A stretch of DNA of 64,000 bases from Arthrobacter_M sp030063245 (GCF_051131705.1 NZ_CP180316.1:1178001-1242000), one strand, 5' to 3'; positions 40,428 through 49,572 are shown, counted from the stretch's first letter. Made by a program: numbers and translations. The notes: generated from the letters alone by a model not told the origin.

Positions 40428-42268
40428 GCACCAGCACACCCACCCTGACGGTGGAGGACCTGAAAATCATCGGCGTCCCGTCGATGGCGGCCATCATCGA
40501 TGAGCTGTACGTGGAGGTCCGTCCCGGTGAGATCCTCGGCGTCGTCGGCGAGTCAGGCTCCGGAAAGACCACCCTGGGGCTGGCGCTGCTGAATTACTGC
40601 AAGGAGGGGACCAGGGTCGACGGCGGCTCCGTCACCGTGGGGGAGAAGGACCTGGCGGGCCTGAACTGGCGCCAGGTGCGCGAACTGCGCGGGCGCACTG
40701 TTGCCTACATTCCGCAGTCGCCGGCGTCCGCCCTCAACCCGGCGCTGCGCATCCGCACCCAGCTCACCGAATGCCTGGCCGGAAGCTCCGCGGCTGGGCT
40801 GGCCCGGGTGCGGGAGGTGCTGCGGGAAGTGGCGCTTCCGGACGACGATGCGTTCCTGGCCCGCTATCCGCACCAGCTCTCAGGCGGTCAGCAGCAGCGC
40901 ATAGCCATCGCGATGGCCTTCACCGCCCGGCCGGCGCTGATAGTGATGGACGAGCCCACCACGGGACTGGACGTCAGCACCCAGGAGCATGTGCTGGAAA
41001 CGGTCCGCTCGATGTGCAGGACGTACGACTGCGCCGCCGTATACATCAGCCACGACATGGCCGTGGTTGCCGAGCTGGCGGACCGGATAGCCGTGATGTA
41101 TTCGGGCCGGATCGTTGAGATCGGGAGCACCGCGGACGTACTGGCCAGCCCCGCGCATCCCTACACCGCGCGGCTGCTGCTGGCCGTGCCGGACCTGGAA
41201 GCCAAGCGGCCGATGGTCGGCATTCCCGGTAACGCACCCTCGCCCCTGGCCCGGCCGGCGGGCTGCGCCTTCGCGCCCAGATGTCCGCTCGCCGATGACG
41301 GCTGCACGGTGGCTCCGCCCGGCGTCACCGACGTGGGGGAGCGCCACAGCGTGCGCTGCTTCAAAGCGGATGAGGCTCTGCCGCCGATCCACGTGCAGCA
41401 CTCCCGGGCCCGTTCAGCCCGGGACGGCGCGGCGCGGCCCGTCGTGCAGATCAGCGGACTGAAGGCAGGCTACGGGGACAACACAGTGCTGGCGAACATC
41501 GATTTGTCCGTCTATGCCGGGGATTGCGTGGCGCTCCTCGGTGAATCCGGTTCCGGCAAGACCACGTTGAGCCGCTGCATCGCCGGCCTGCATCACAATT
41601 TCACCGGCGGGCTGCTGCTGGACGGTGTGCCGTTGGCGGCCAGCAGCTTTAAGCGGACGAAGGAGGAACGCCGCCGGATCCAGTACATCTTCCAGAACCC
41701 GTACGAGTCCCTTAATCCGCGACGCACCGTGGAGGAACTGATCCTGCAGCCGGTGACCGCCGTGCGCGGCAGGGTCAGGAATTCACGCGAGATTGTCGCC
41801 ACTGCCCTGGAACGGGCGTCGCTGCGTCCGGACCACGCACAGCGCTACCCCGACCAGCTCAGCGGCGGCGAACGCCAGCGCGTGGCCATTGCCAGGGCCC
41901 TGGCGACCGAGCCGGACGTCCTCGTCTGTGACGAGATCACCTCGGCGCTGGACGTTTCGGTGCAGTCCTCACTGGTGGACCTGCTGCGGAGGCTCCAGGC
42001 GGACATGGGTCTGACACTGCTGTTCATTACGCACAACCTCGCTCTGGTGCGCAACATTGCCCAACAGGTGGCCGTGCTGGAACAAGGGCGGATCGTGGAA
42101 TTCGGCGACGTCGCCCAGGTCTTTGCAGATCCGCAGCATGACTACACACGCGCGCTGATGCGGGCTACACCGAACTTCCAGCTCCCCGGACGGCTGTATA
42201 CAGCGCCGGGGGAGCCGCAGGCCGAGACCGATGCCTCCGGCCGCGGCCTCCGGGTGCGGGCACTGTGA
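40424..42268 (+). CDS. Fused double ATP-binding subunit of the ABC importer (DppD-DppF fusion)
   Basis: A 614-aa protein with two complete ABC ATPase domains. Domain 1 (about 5-250): Walker A GESGSGKTTLGLALL, signature LSGGQQQRIAIA, Walker B LIVMDEPTTGLD. It is followed by the oligopeptide-type C-terminal Cys motif CAFAPRCPLADDGC. Domain 2 (about 345-590): Walker A GESGSGKTTLSRCIAG, signature LSGGERQRVAIARAL, Walker B VLVCDEITSALD. Usually two separate genes; the fusion fixes a 1:1 heterodimer. ATG overlaps the permease stop (ATGA); its stop overlaps the SDR GTG. Confidence 0.95.
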   Translation: MSTSTPTLTVEDLKIIGVPSMAAIIDELYVEVRPGEILGVVGESGSGKTTLGLALLNYCKEGTRVDGGSVTVGEKDLAGLNWRQVRELRGRTVAYIPQSPASALNPALRIRTQLTECLAGSSAAGLARVREVLREVALPDDDAFLARYPHQLSGGQQQRIAIAMAFTARPALIVMDEPTTGLDVSTQEHVLETVRSMCRTYDCAAVYISHDMAVVAELADRIAVMYSGRIVEIGSTADVLASPAHPYTARLLLAVPDLEAKRPMVGIPGNAPSPLARPAGCAFAPRCPLADDGCTVAPPGVTDVGERHSVRCFKADEALPPIHVQHSRARSARDGAARPVVQISGLKAGYGDNTVLANIDLSVYAGDCVALLGESGSGKTTLSRCIAGLHHNFTGGLLLDGVPLAASSFKRTKEERRRIQYIFQNPYESLNPRRTVEELILQPVTAVRGRVRNSREIVATALERASLRPDHAQRYPDQLSGGERQRVAIARALATEPDVLVCDEITSALDVSVQSSLVDLLRRLQADMGLTLLFITHNLALVRNIAQQVAVLEQGRIVEFGDVAQVFADPQHDYTRALMRATPNFQLPGRLYTAPGEPQAETDASGRGLRVRAL

Positions 42269-43149
42269 ACGGCGCGGTCAGCATGCCGGCAGTGGAACCG
42301 GCAGCAGGACTGGCAGTGGAACCGGGAGGAGGACCGGCAGCAGAACCGGCGCTGCGGCCCAGCTTCCATCCCGAGGCGCTCACGGGCAGGATCGCGCTGC
42401 TCACCGGCGGCGGTACCGGAATCGGACGGGCCACGGCTCTTTCGATGGCACGCACCGGAGCCAAAGTGGTGTTGGCGGGACGGCGCGAGGCGCTGCTGAA
42501 GGAAACTGCGGAGCTGGTCCGCCAGGCTGGCGGTGAGGCCCGGATAGTGGCCGGCGACATCCGGGAACCGGAGCAGGTGACGGAGCTGGTCGATCAGGCG
42601 CTGGCCGCGTTCGGCCGGATCGACATTCTGGTCAACAACGCCGGCGGGCAGTTCCAGGCCCCCGCCGAGGAGATCAGCGTGAACGGCTGGCGGGCCGTCC
42701 ACCGGCTGTCCGTGGAGGCAGTCTGGAACGTCACCCGGGAGGTGGCCACGCGCAGCATGATTCCGAACCGGAGCGGTCTGGTGGTTTTCATGGCCTTCTC
42801 GCCGCGCCGGGGCATTCCCGGCATGGTGCACGCGACCGCGGCCCGCGCCGCCGTCGAAAATCTGGCGTCCGGGCTGGCTCTGGAATGGAGCCGCTACGGC
42901 ATCCGCTCCGTGGCAGTGGCTCCGGGCAGCATCGTCAGCGAAGGCCTTGACCAATATGCTGCCGAGGCGCGGCGCGAGTGGGAACAAGGTGTCCCGCTCG
43001 GCCGGCTTGGCCAGCCGGAGGACGTCGCGGACGTCATTACCTTCCTGGCCACCGACGCCGCACGCTATATCACCGGTACCACCATAACCATTGACGGCGG
43101 GGCCGATGCCTGGGGGACCGGGCGCCCCGTCCCAGCAAAGGAGCTCTGA
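42265..43149 (+). CDS. SDR oxidoreductase, enoyl-CoA-reductase-like active site
   Basis: A 294-aa short-chain dehydrogenase/reductase. The first ~38 residues are a repetitive Val/Glu/Pro/Ala/Gly tail. Cofactor loop TGGGTGIGRATAL and NNAGG are standard. In place of the classical YxxxK the sequence reads HATAARAAVENL, the form I recall from peroxisomal trans-2-enoyl-CoA reductase and 2,4-dienoyl-CoA reductase relatives. A role in reducing an unsaturated acyl-CoA is therefore more likely than simple alcohol oxidation, but unproven. GTG overlaps the ATPase stop; the stop shares one base with the next ATG. Confidence 0.9.
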   Translation: MNGAVSMPAVEPAAGLAVEPGGGPAAEPALRPSFHPEALTGRIALLTGGGTGIGRATALSMARTGAKVVLAGRREALLKETAELVRQAGGEARIVAGDIREPEQVTELVDQALAAFGRIDILVNNAGGQFQAPAEEISVNGWRAVHRLSVEAVWNVTREVATRSMIPNRSGLVVFMAFSPRRGIPGMVHATAARAAVENLASGLALEWSRYGIRSVAVAPGSIVSEGLDQYAAEARREWEQGVPLGRLGQPEDVADVITFLATDAARYITGTTITIDGGADAWGTGRPVPAKEL

Positions 43150-45230
43150 TGACGATTACCCTGGACGCAACCAGCCGGTCCGGCCCTGCCGCCGGCAGTC
43201 TGGCTGCTCTCTTTTCGCCCAACGCCGTTGCCATCATCGGAGCCAGTGACGACACGCGCAAGTACGGCAACTGGATTGCGGTTCAGGCGCTGAAGGGCGA
43301 CAGACCCGTCCATCTGGTAAACCGCACCCGGGCGACCGTCCTGGGTAGAGCTGCGGTGCGCAGCGCTGTCTCAGTCGGCAGTCCGATTGACCTGGCCGTC
43401 ATCGCCGTCCCGGCTGCCGGCTTTGAGGAAGCCGTTGACGACGCGCTCGCCGCCGGAGCCCGTGCCATCGTGGGCATCAGCGCGGGACTCGGTGAGGCCG
43501 GGGAGGAAGGCCGCCGGCTGGAGGAGCGGATTACGGCGAAGGTGCGGGCGGCCGGAGCCCGGATGCTGGGGCCCAACTGCCTCGGCGTGCTGGACCATGG
43601 CAGCGGACTGACCCTGGCCTCCAATGAATTCCCGGTGGGCAGCATCGGGGTGATTTCGCAGAGCGGCAATATGGCGCTGGAACTGGCCACGTTACTGGTG
43701 GACCATGGCCTGGGTGTCTCACGCTTCGCCAGCCTCGGAAATCAGGCGGACCTGGACGCCGCGGATCTGATCGAAGCCTACGCCGGGCATGAGGGGACGG
43801 CCGCGATAGCGGTCTACTGCGAGGATTTCCATGACGGGCGGCGCTTCGCCCGGGCGGCTGAGCGGGCCGCGGAGGCCGGTAAACCGGTGGTGCTGCTGAC
43901 CGTAGGGGCCACCGATGCTTCGGTCCGAAATGCCAAGTCCCACACCGGCGCCATGGTGTCCTCCGGCATCGTGGTGGACGCGGCCTGCCGGGCCGCAGGC
44001 ATTGAACAGGTTTCATCTCCGGCGCAGATGGCCCACCTGCTGCAGGCACTGGTGCGCAGCCGGGTGCCCCGCGGCAGCCGGACGGCCGTGTTCGCCGACG
44101 GCGGCGGCCAAGCCTCGGTGGCCAGTGACTGCGCCGCGGCGCAGGGCCTGGAAGTTGCCGAGTTTCCCGCGGAGCTGCAGGCGGCGGTGGCCGCCGAGCT
44201 GCCCGCAACGGCGGCCGTGAGCAACCCGGTGGATGTTGCCGGTGGCGGCGAGCAGGACATCATGTGTTTCCCCCGCGTGCTGGAGCAATTGACGGCGAGC
44301 CCGGCTGTGGATGCCACCCTGATGAGCGGCTATTTTGGCGGCTACGGCAGCTACGGCCCGGAACTTGCGGCCAGGGAGATCGAGGCCGCGCGTGCCATGG
44401 CCGCTTCGACGGCGGCCTGCGGCGGCACCGTGGTGGTGCAGACGATGAACTGGCAGTCGGCCGGTGCCGACGCGCTGCGGGAAGGCGGGGTTCCCGTTTA
44501 CCGCGGCATTGAGGAAGCCGCTTGGGTGCTGGGCCGGCTGGCACGGCGTCAGGCGGAGCCGGCTACCGGGATTCCGCTGCTGCCGGCCGCAGCAACACCG
44601 GTGCGGGACACCGGCTACTACCCGTCGCGGGCACTGCTCGCCGGCGCGGGAATTCCTTTTATTCCGGCCGCCGAGGTGTCCACCGAGGAGGAGCTGCTCG
44701 GCGCTGCGGCCGGATTGAGCTACCCCCTGGTGCTCAAGGCTTTGGGCGATGACCACAAGTCCGACCGCGGCGGCGTCATCCTCAATATAGCGGACGAGCC
44801 CGGACTCCTGACCGCGTGGCGTGACGTCACGGCACGGCTCGCGCCGCCGGCGTGCTCCGTTGAACAAATGGCTGATCTGTCCGGCGCCGTCGAACTGCTG
44901 GTCGGCATCCGCCGCGACCCACGCTTCGGCCCGATCGTGCTGGTCGGCTTGGGAGGGGTGTTCGCGGAAATCCTGCGCGATGTCCGGTGCGCGCTCGGCC
45001 CGGTATCAGTGCCACAGGCCCGGGACCTGCTGCTCTCGCTGCGCGGGGCGGCCCTGCTGACCGGCGCCCGCGGCCGGGCCCCGGTGGATCTGGACGCCGC
45101 GGCCGACGTCGTCGCCCGGCTTTCGGAGCTGGCCGCCGCGCACCCGGAGATCGCCGAAATCGAGTGCAATCCCGTTGCCGCGATGCCCGGCGGCGCCCTG
45201 GCCTTGGACGCACGCATCGTCCTCGGCTGA
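43149..45230 (+). CDS. NDP-forming acyl-CoA synthetase (acetate-CoA ligase family)
   Basis: A 693-aa enzyme of the ADP-forming acyl-CoA synthetase family. CoA-binding domain (FSPNAVAIIGASDDTRKYGN, about 17-36), succinyl-CoA-ligase-like domains (GPNCLGVLDHGS, GVISQSGNMALELATLL, phospho-His region KSHTGAMVSSG), and a C-terminal ATP-grasp domain (YPLVLKALGDDHKSDRGGV). It forms a CoA thioester from a free acid using ATP, giving ADP and phosphate. All subdomains are on one chain. It probably activates the imported acid. ATG 43149; 77 bp before the acyl-CoA dehydrogenase. Confidence 0.92.
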   Translation: MTITLDATSRSGPAAGSLAALFSPNAVAIIGASDDTRKYGNWIAVQALKGDRPVHLVNRTRATVLGRAAVRSAVSVGSPIDLAVIAVPAAGFEEAVDDALAAGARAIVGISAGLGEAGEEGRRLEERITAKVRAAGARMLGPNCLGVLDHGSGLTLASNEFPVGSIGVISQSGNMALELATLLVDHGLGVSRFASLGNQADLDAADLIEAYAGHEGTAAIAVYCEDFHDGRRFARAAERAAEAGKPVVLLTVGATDASVRNAKSHTGAMVSSGIVVDAACRAAGIEQVSSPAQMAHLLQALVRSRVPRGSRTAVFADGGGQASVASDCAAAQGLEVAEFPAELQAAVAAELPATAAVSNPVDVAGGGEQDIMCFPRVLEQLTASPAVDATLMSGYFGGYGSYGPELAAREIEAARAMAASTAACGGTVVVQTMNWQSAGADALREGGVPVYRGIEEAAWVLGRLARRQAEPATGIPLLPAAATPVRDTGYYPSRALLAGAGIPFIPAAEVSTEEELLGAAAGLSYPLVLKALGDDHKSDRGGVILNIADEPGLLTAWRDVTARLAPPACSVEQMADLSGAVELLVGIRRDPRFGPIVLVGLGGVFAEILRDVRCALGPVSVPQARDLLLSLRGAALLTGARGRAPVDLDAAADVVARLSELAAAHPEIAEIECNPVAAMPGGALALDARIVLG

Positions 45231-45307
45231 TTCCACCCGGACACCCCCTCCGGCAGCACGCCGGCCATTTATTCCCATTAGTACCCACCCTCAGAGAAAG
45301 CGGACCC

Positions 45308-46480
45308 ATGGACTTCCAGATGACCCCACGCCAGATCGAGCTGAAGCAGCGCGCCGCCGCGTGGACCAACGAAATGATGCAGTATGAACTCGACTGCGAA
45401 ATGAATAACGGGCTCTCCGATGACCAGCACGCCAAGGTCAAGCAGCTGATCCTCAATCACGGACTGGCCGCCATCAACATGCCCGAGGAATGGGGCGGGG
45501 CCGGGCTGAACGTACTGGAGCACGCGATAGTTTCCGAAGAGGTCGGCAAGCTGACCGGGGCGCTCTGGGACACCATGTGGCGCCCGGCCAACGCTTTGAA
45601 GGCCTGCACCCCGGCGCAGCGCGAGGAATACCTGATCCCGGAAATCCGCGGTGAACGGCGCGACGCCGTGGCGATTACCGAACCCGAGGCGGGTTCGGAT
45701 CCACAGAACATCCGAACCACCGCTGTCAAGGACGGGGATTCGTACCTGATCAACGGGGAAAAGCTGTTCGTGACCATCGGAGATGTGGCTGACTTCATTC
45801 TGCTGCTGGCCAGCGTGGACGGTGCTCCGACGATGTTCCTGGTCGACAAGAACCTGCCCGGCGTCTCGGTCAAGAGGGTGCCCCGCTACACCCACACCTT
45901 CGTCTATGAGCACCCCGAATTCATCTTTGAGGACGTGCGCGTTGGTGCGGACAAGATCCTCGGCGCGATAGGCCAAGGCTATGAGCTGACCCGGGACTGG
46001 TTTGTGGAGGAGCGCCTGATGATCGCGGCCCGTACCATCGGAGCCGCGGAGCGGGCCACCCTGCTGGCCGCGGAGTGGGCCAAGGAGCGCGTACAGTTCG
46101 GCAAGCCGATCATCGATTTCCAGCTGATCCAGAACATGCTGGCCAAGAACACCGTGGACATCATGACCAACCGGGTGCTGACGTACCAGGTGGCATGGGA
46201 GGCGGACCAGGGCATGGACCGCAAGCTGCTCAACGCCAAGGCCGCCGTCATCAAGCTCGGGGCCTCGGAAGCATCCAATCGCTGCGTGGACAATGCCCTG
46301 CAGATCTTCGGCGGACGCGGCTACATGCGGGAAAATCCGGTCGAACGGCTGTGGCGGGAATTGCGTGTGGACCGGATCTGGGAGGGCACCTCGGAGATCC
46401 AGACCATCATTATCGGCAACGAAATCAACAAGCGCGGAGCCGAGGGCCTGCTCAGGTACGCTGGAGCCGTGCCGCAGTGA
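45308..46480 (+). CDS. Acyl-CoA dehydrogenase
   Basis: A 390-aa FAD-dependent dehydrogenase introducing an alpha-beta double bond. N-domain (MPEEWGGAGLNVLEHAIVSEEVG), middle beta domain (AITEPEAGSDPQNIRTTAV), and C-domain with FAD-binding GGRGYMRENPVERLWREL. The catalytic base is the Glu of RIWEGTSEIQ, as in short/medium-chain enzymes. ATG 45308 (MDFQMTPRQ); there is no good RBS except weak GAAAGCGGA. Overlaps the hydratase GTG by 4 bp. Confidence 0.95.
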   Translation: MDFQMTPRQIELKQRAAAWTNEMMQYELDCEMNNGLSDDQHAKVKQLILNHGLAAINMPEEWGGAGLNVLEHAIVSEEVGKLTGALWDTMWRPANALKACTPAQREEYLIPEIRGERRDAVAITEPEAGSDPQNIRTTAVKDGDSYLINGEKLFVTIGDVADFILLLASVDGAPTMFLVDKNLPGVSVKRVPRYTHTFVYEHPEFIFEDVRVGADKILGAIGQGYELTRDWFVEERLMIAARTIGAAERATLLAAEWAKERVQFGKPIIDFQLIQNMLAKNTVDIMTNRVLTYQVAWEADQGMDRKLLNAKAAVIKLGASEASNRCVDNALQIFGGRGYMRENPVERLWRELRVDRIWEGTSEIQTIIIGNEINKRGAEGLLRYAGAVPQ

Positions 46481-47244
46481 CCCAGCCGCACCCCACCGAG
46501 CTGTACGGCGAGGAGCCGGCGGAGCCGCTGGTCCAGGTGCAGGACCACGGCAAAGTGGTGGTCCTGCAGCTGAACCGACCGGCCAAAATGAATGCCCTCT
46601 CCACCGCCTTGGAGCAGGCGCTGTTGGACCTGCTGCGGACACCGGCTGTCGCCTCCGCCGGGGCCATCGTGTTCACCGGTTCCGCGCGGGCCTTCTCCGC
46701 CGGAGCCGATACGTCGGAGCTGCCGGACATGACGCCGGAGCGGATCGCGGCTTATTACCGGGGCAGCGGCTCGCTGTATGACGTCGTCTCCCGGCTGCCG
46801 CAGGCCACCGTCGCCGCAGTGTCCGGCTACTGTCTGGGCGCCGGGTTCGAGCTGGCGCTGGCCTGCGACGTCCGGATTGCCGACGAATCGGCCCGGTTCG
46901 GCCTGCCTGAGGTGGGGCTGGGCATCCTGCCCAGCTCCGGTGGCCTGACCCGGCTGGTCCGTGCCGTTGGTCCGGCCATCACGAGGGAAATCATTCTCTT
47001 CGGTGAACGGTTCCCGGCCGCAGAGGCACACCGGCTCGGATTGGTCCGTGAGGTTGTCCCGGCCGGCGAGGCCCTTGCCGTGGCTTTGGAACGCGCGGCC
47101 TTCCTGGCCGGGCAGCCCGCCATGGCCCTGGCCTGGACCAAGGCCGCCATCGACGCCGCCGTCGAATCCTCCGCCGCATCATCGCTGCTCATAGAGCAAC
47201 TGGCCTATGCCGCGCTTAACCGCGTCGACGGCGAGTGCTGCTGA
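46477..47244 (+). CDS. Enoyl-CoA hydratase/isomerase family protein
   Basis: A 255-aa crotonase-fold protein. Oxyanion-hole segments AFSAGADTSEL and VSGYCLGAGFELALACD are present. Both catalytic glutamates of true hydratases are found (GAGFELALACD and FGLPEVGLGILPSSGG), so hydration of a 2-enoyl-CoA is likely. GTG start overlaps the dehydrogenase stop. Ends 74 bp before the alpha/beta hydrolase start. Confidence 0.93.
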   Translation: MTQPHPTELYGEEPAEPLVQVQDHGKVVVLQLNRPAKMNALSTALEQALLDLLRTPAVASAGAIVFTGSARAFSAGADTSELPDMTPERIAAYYRGSGSLYDVVSRLPQATVAAVSGYCLGAGFELALACDVRIADESARFGLPEVGLGILPSSGGLTRLVRAVGPAITREIILFGERFPAAEAHRLGLVREVVPAGEALAVALERAAFLAGQPAMALAWTKAAIDAAVESSAASSLLIEQLAYAALNRVDGECC

Positions 47245-47318
47245 GGCGCAGGGTGGAAAGCGAATGTCGGGGCGCAGGAGCGGCCGCGGCTTTTACGAGT
47301 ACGAATGAGAGGAACGGC

Positions 47319-48311
47319 ATGGAGATTCTGCAGGAAGAGGTCGCACCCGCCGTGCTGCAGCAGGGCTTTGATCCGCTTGGCCCGACCGTGCGCAGCACCG
47401 TCGTTGGCTCCGGCCGTACCGTCAATTTCATCGATGAGGGACGGCCAGACTGGCAGCCCTTGCTTTTTCTAGGCGGAGCGGGAACCACCGTACGGGCGTT
47501 CCGGCTGATGGAGTTCGCTCGGTCATTCCGGGAGCAGCTGCGGATTCGGATCATTTCCGTAGAGCGCAACGGGCTCGGACAAACGCCCTTCGATCCCGCC
47601 GTCGGCTTCGTCGAATATGGGGCGGACGTCTGGTCGCTGTTGGATTCGCTGGACATCGGGCCGGTCTCTGTCGTCGCCATTTCCGGTGGCGGCCCCTACG
47701 CTGCCTGGTTTGCAGCCGAATGGCCGGAACGGGTGAGATCGCTCCATCTGGCCTGTGCCTACGCGGAGAATGGCGATGCCGGGGCGGTACCCTTCAACGC
47801 AGAGAAGATCGCGGAGGATCCGGCGGATTGGTGGCGTTTTCCTGCGAACAGCCCGGTTCACCGAGTTCCAGGTTTCGATGACTCGGTGATTGAAGAAGCA
47901 ACCCGAGGAGTCTTCGCCCGGGGCAGGGATGTGTCTCCGCAAGGTCTGAGCCAGGCCTTTGAGCTGTGCGGGAACACGCCGCTGCCTGATCTGAGCCGCG
48001 TGGACGCGCCCGTTTTTACCTACTGGGGCAGCGCGGATCCGGCAGTTCCATTGGCCCAGCTGGAGCGCTGGCGGGCGGCGCTTCCCAACGTCGTGAAGAA
48101 TCGGATCTATCAGCATGAGGGACATGACGTGCAGTATCGGCACTGGGACCAGATCCTGGCCGATGTGGCATTTCTCGGCGCCCGGGTGGTCGTCAGCGTG
48201 TCCGGCAAAACGCTGTTGGCTGCACCGGAACACGCCGCGGACATGCTGGCAGCAGGCGGAGAGGTTGGGTTGGCAGCGTGGGCGCAGACGGGACCACCGC
48301 CGCTCAGATAA
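47319..48311 (+). CDS. Alpha/beta hydrolase
   Basis: A 330-aa alpha/beta-hydrolase fold protein without signal peptide. Oxyanion region LLFLGGAGTTVRAF, nucleophile elbow VVAISGGGPYAAW (Ser), late Asp in YWGSADPAVPL and His in YQHEGHDVQYRHW complete the triad. The substrate is unknown: thioesterase, ester hydrolase or C-C hydrolase are possible. ATG 47319 has AGAGGAA upstream; the 28 codons before it are unconserved. Last gene of the operon; its 3' end overlaps the convergent SIMPL gene by 8 bp. Confidence 0.87.
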   Translation: MEILQEEVAPAVLQQGFDPLGPTVRSTVVGSGRTVNFIDEGRPDWQPLLFLGGAGTTVRAFRLMEFARSFREQLRIRIISVERNGLGQTPFDPAVGFVEYGADVWSLLDSLDIGPVSVVAISGGGPYAAWFAAEWPERVRSLHLACAYAENGDAGAVPFNAEKIAEDPADWWRFPANSPVHRVPGFDDSVIEEATRGVFARGRDVSPQGLSQAFELCGNTPLPDLSRVDAPVFTYWGSADPAVPLAQLERWRAALPNVVKNRIYQHEGHDVQYRHWDQILADVAFLGARVVVSVSGKTLLAAPEHAADMLAAGGEVGLAAWAQTGPPPLR

Positions 48312-48993
48312 GTTCCCAGCTCACCGTGACGGCTGCCTCGACGGTCGACTCCCCAGCCTCCAGCGGAATTGCCTCCGTGTTCAGTGCGCGCGCCATAACG
48401 GGCACAGGGGACGGCCCGACGGCGGCCGGTTCACCTTCGGTGATGATGAGCACTAGGCCGATGGCGCGGCCGGCCAGGGCGGCAAAATGTTCCGCCTTCG
48501 ATGCGGCATCAGCCCAGGCCAGTTCTCGCGCCCGCGCCGCGGCCTGCGCGGAATCGGACACGGATGGCTGCAGGCCGTTCAGGCGCACGTCATTGCCGCC
48601 GGCTTCCACCGTGGCCACGATGACGTCCTGGGCACTTTGGTCTCGGGCGTTTGTCCGGTAGTCGAGCCGTACCGCGAAGGAGCTGCTGACCAGGTAACCG
48701 CTGACAACGTTCCCTGCGCCCTCCTGCCAGTTCGTTTCGGCGCGGACATTCAGCGCGCTGCTGGTGGTATCGTCCGCCGCAACGCCCAACGACTGCAGCC
48801 GCCGCAGGATGGCCTGCACAGCGGTCGCCGCACCGGCGTAGGCAGCCGGCACCGTGTCCCGCCGGGTTTCGATGCCGATGCTGATTGTCAGCTTGTCGGG
48901 AACCTGGCTGCAGGCCCCGCGTCCGGTCACGGTCACCTGTGGAGCGCCGTCGTCCGCAGGTACGGGCGGGGACTGCTGTTGGTTCGGGATCAT
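48304..48993 (-). CDS. SIMPL (DUF541) domain protein
   Basis: A 229-aa protein with the SIMPL/DUF541 fold: VTVTGRGACSQVPDKLTISIGIET (about 20-43), TSSALNVRAETNW, and SVSDSAQAAARARELAWADAASKAEHFAALAGRAIG (about 143-178). No signal peptide, unlike many homologues, so it is probably cytosolic or exported by another route. Function unknown; homologues affect oxidative stress and signalling. Its ATG overlaps the stop of the next gene upstream (48990-48993), so the two are translationally coupled. Confidence 0.87.
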   Translation of the reverse strand: MIPNQQQSPPVPADDGAPQVTVTGRGACSQVPDKLTISIGIETRRDTVPAAYAGAATAVQAILRRLQSLGVAADDTTSSALNVRAETNWQEGAGNVVSGYLVSSSFAVRLDYRTNARDQSAQDVIVATVEAGGNDVRLNGLQPSVSDSAQAAARARELAWADAASKAEHFAALAGRAIGLVLIITEGEPAAVGPSPVPVMARALNTEAIPLEAGESTVEAAVTVSWELI

Positions 48994-49436
48994 CGGACTA
49001 CCTCGGTTTCTGTGCCGCGGAAACGGTCGATGGTGGGGTGGCGCTGGTAGCCTCCGGCGTCCAGCCCAGCCTGGCGTTCAAACGGGTTGCGGCTGCCCGG
49101 CTCCCCAGTGCGGCAGAGCGACCAGAGGGCGCCGAGACCGTAAAGCGGGAGGAAGGGCAGACCGAGGCAGCAGGCATATTGGGTGCAGTGCCGCGCCTCG
49201 TGTCCCAGCAGCCGAGGCTGGGCGTCAATGAAGCAGCGGTTAGCGCGATAGAACACCACGTTGCCGACGGTAAACGCGCCCGCGGTCGGCAAGAGGGGCC
49301 GGTAACCGGTGGCGAAGACCAAGCCGTCGGGTCCGGGCTGCAGCTGTGCCCGCGTGAGCCGGGCCAGCAATATGCCCAGCGGCGTAGACAAGTTAAGCAG
49401 GTTCACCGCCATCCGCAGCCGCTGCCAGCCGGTCAT
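48990..49436 (-). CDS. Uncharacterised protein with an HExxH motif
   Basis: A 148-aa protein. An N-terminal amphipathic segment is followed by GAFTVGNVVFYRANRCFID, LLGHEARHCTQYACCLG (HExxH, about residue 80) and NPFERQAG near the C-terminus, where the Glu could be a third zinc ligand as in small gluzincin-like proteins. Hydrophobic LPFLPLYGLGALWSL lies between. A metal-dependent peptidase-like fold is inference; catalysis is not shown. ATG 49436 chosen over an upstream Met. A TATAAT -10 lies 16 nt upstream on the minus strand. Confidence 0.7.
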   Translation of the reverse strand: MTGWQRLRMAVNLLNLSTPLGILLARLTRAQLQPGPDGLVFATGYRPLLPTAGAFTVGNVVFYRANRCFIDAQPRLLGHEARHCTQYACCLGLPFLPLYGLGALWSLCRTGEPGSRNPFERQAGLDAGGYQRHPTIDRFRGTETEVVR

Positions 49437-49451
49437 GGTTGCAGTCCGCCC

Positions 49452-49457
49452 ATTATA
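49452..49457 (-). promoter_or_regulatory. Consensus -10 element upstream of the HExxH gene
   Basis: TATAAT on the minus strand, 16 nt from the ATG at 49436. The flanks contain an imperfect ~22-bp duplication with GTTRCAGTCCRCCCAT at about 49438-49474. Confidence 0.55.
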
Positions 49458-49572
49458 GTTACAGTCCACCCATCATGGTTACATCGTAGCCGGGTCGCGG
49501 ATCTGTCCGTAGCTGGTGCTCCCGGCCGCGATTCGGCTCCGCCCCGGTTCAAGGCTCCGCTCCGGGTTCAAC

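Noticed and set aside
40424..42268. ABC ATPase as an ABC-F translation factor (two ABC domains on one chain)
   Set aside because: It has the oligopeptide-transporter Cys motif between domains, lacks the ABC-F linker, and is coupled to permease genes.
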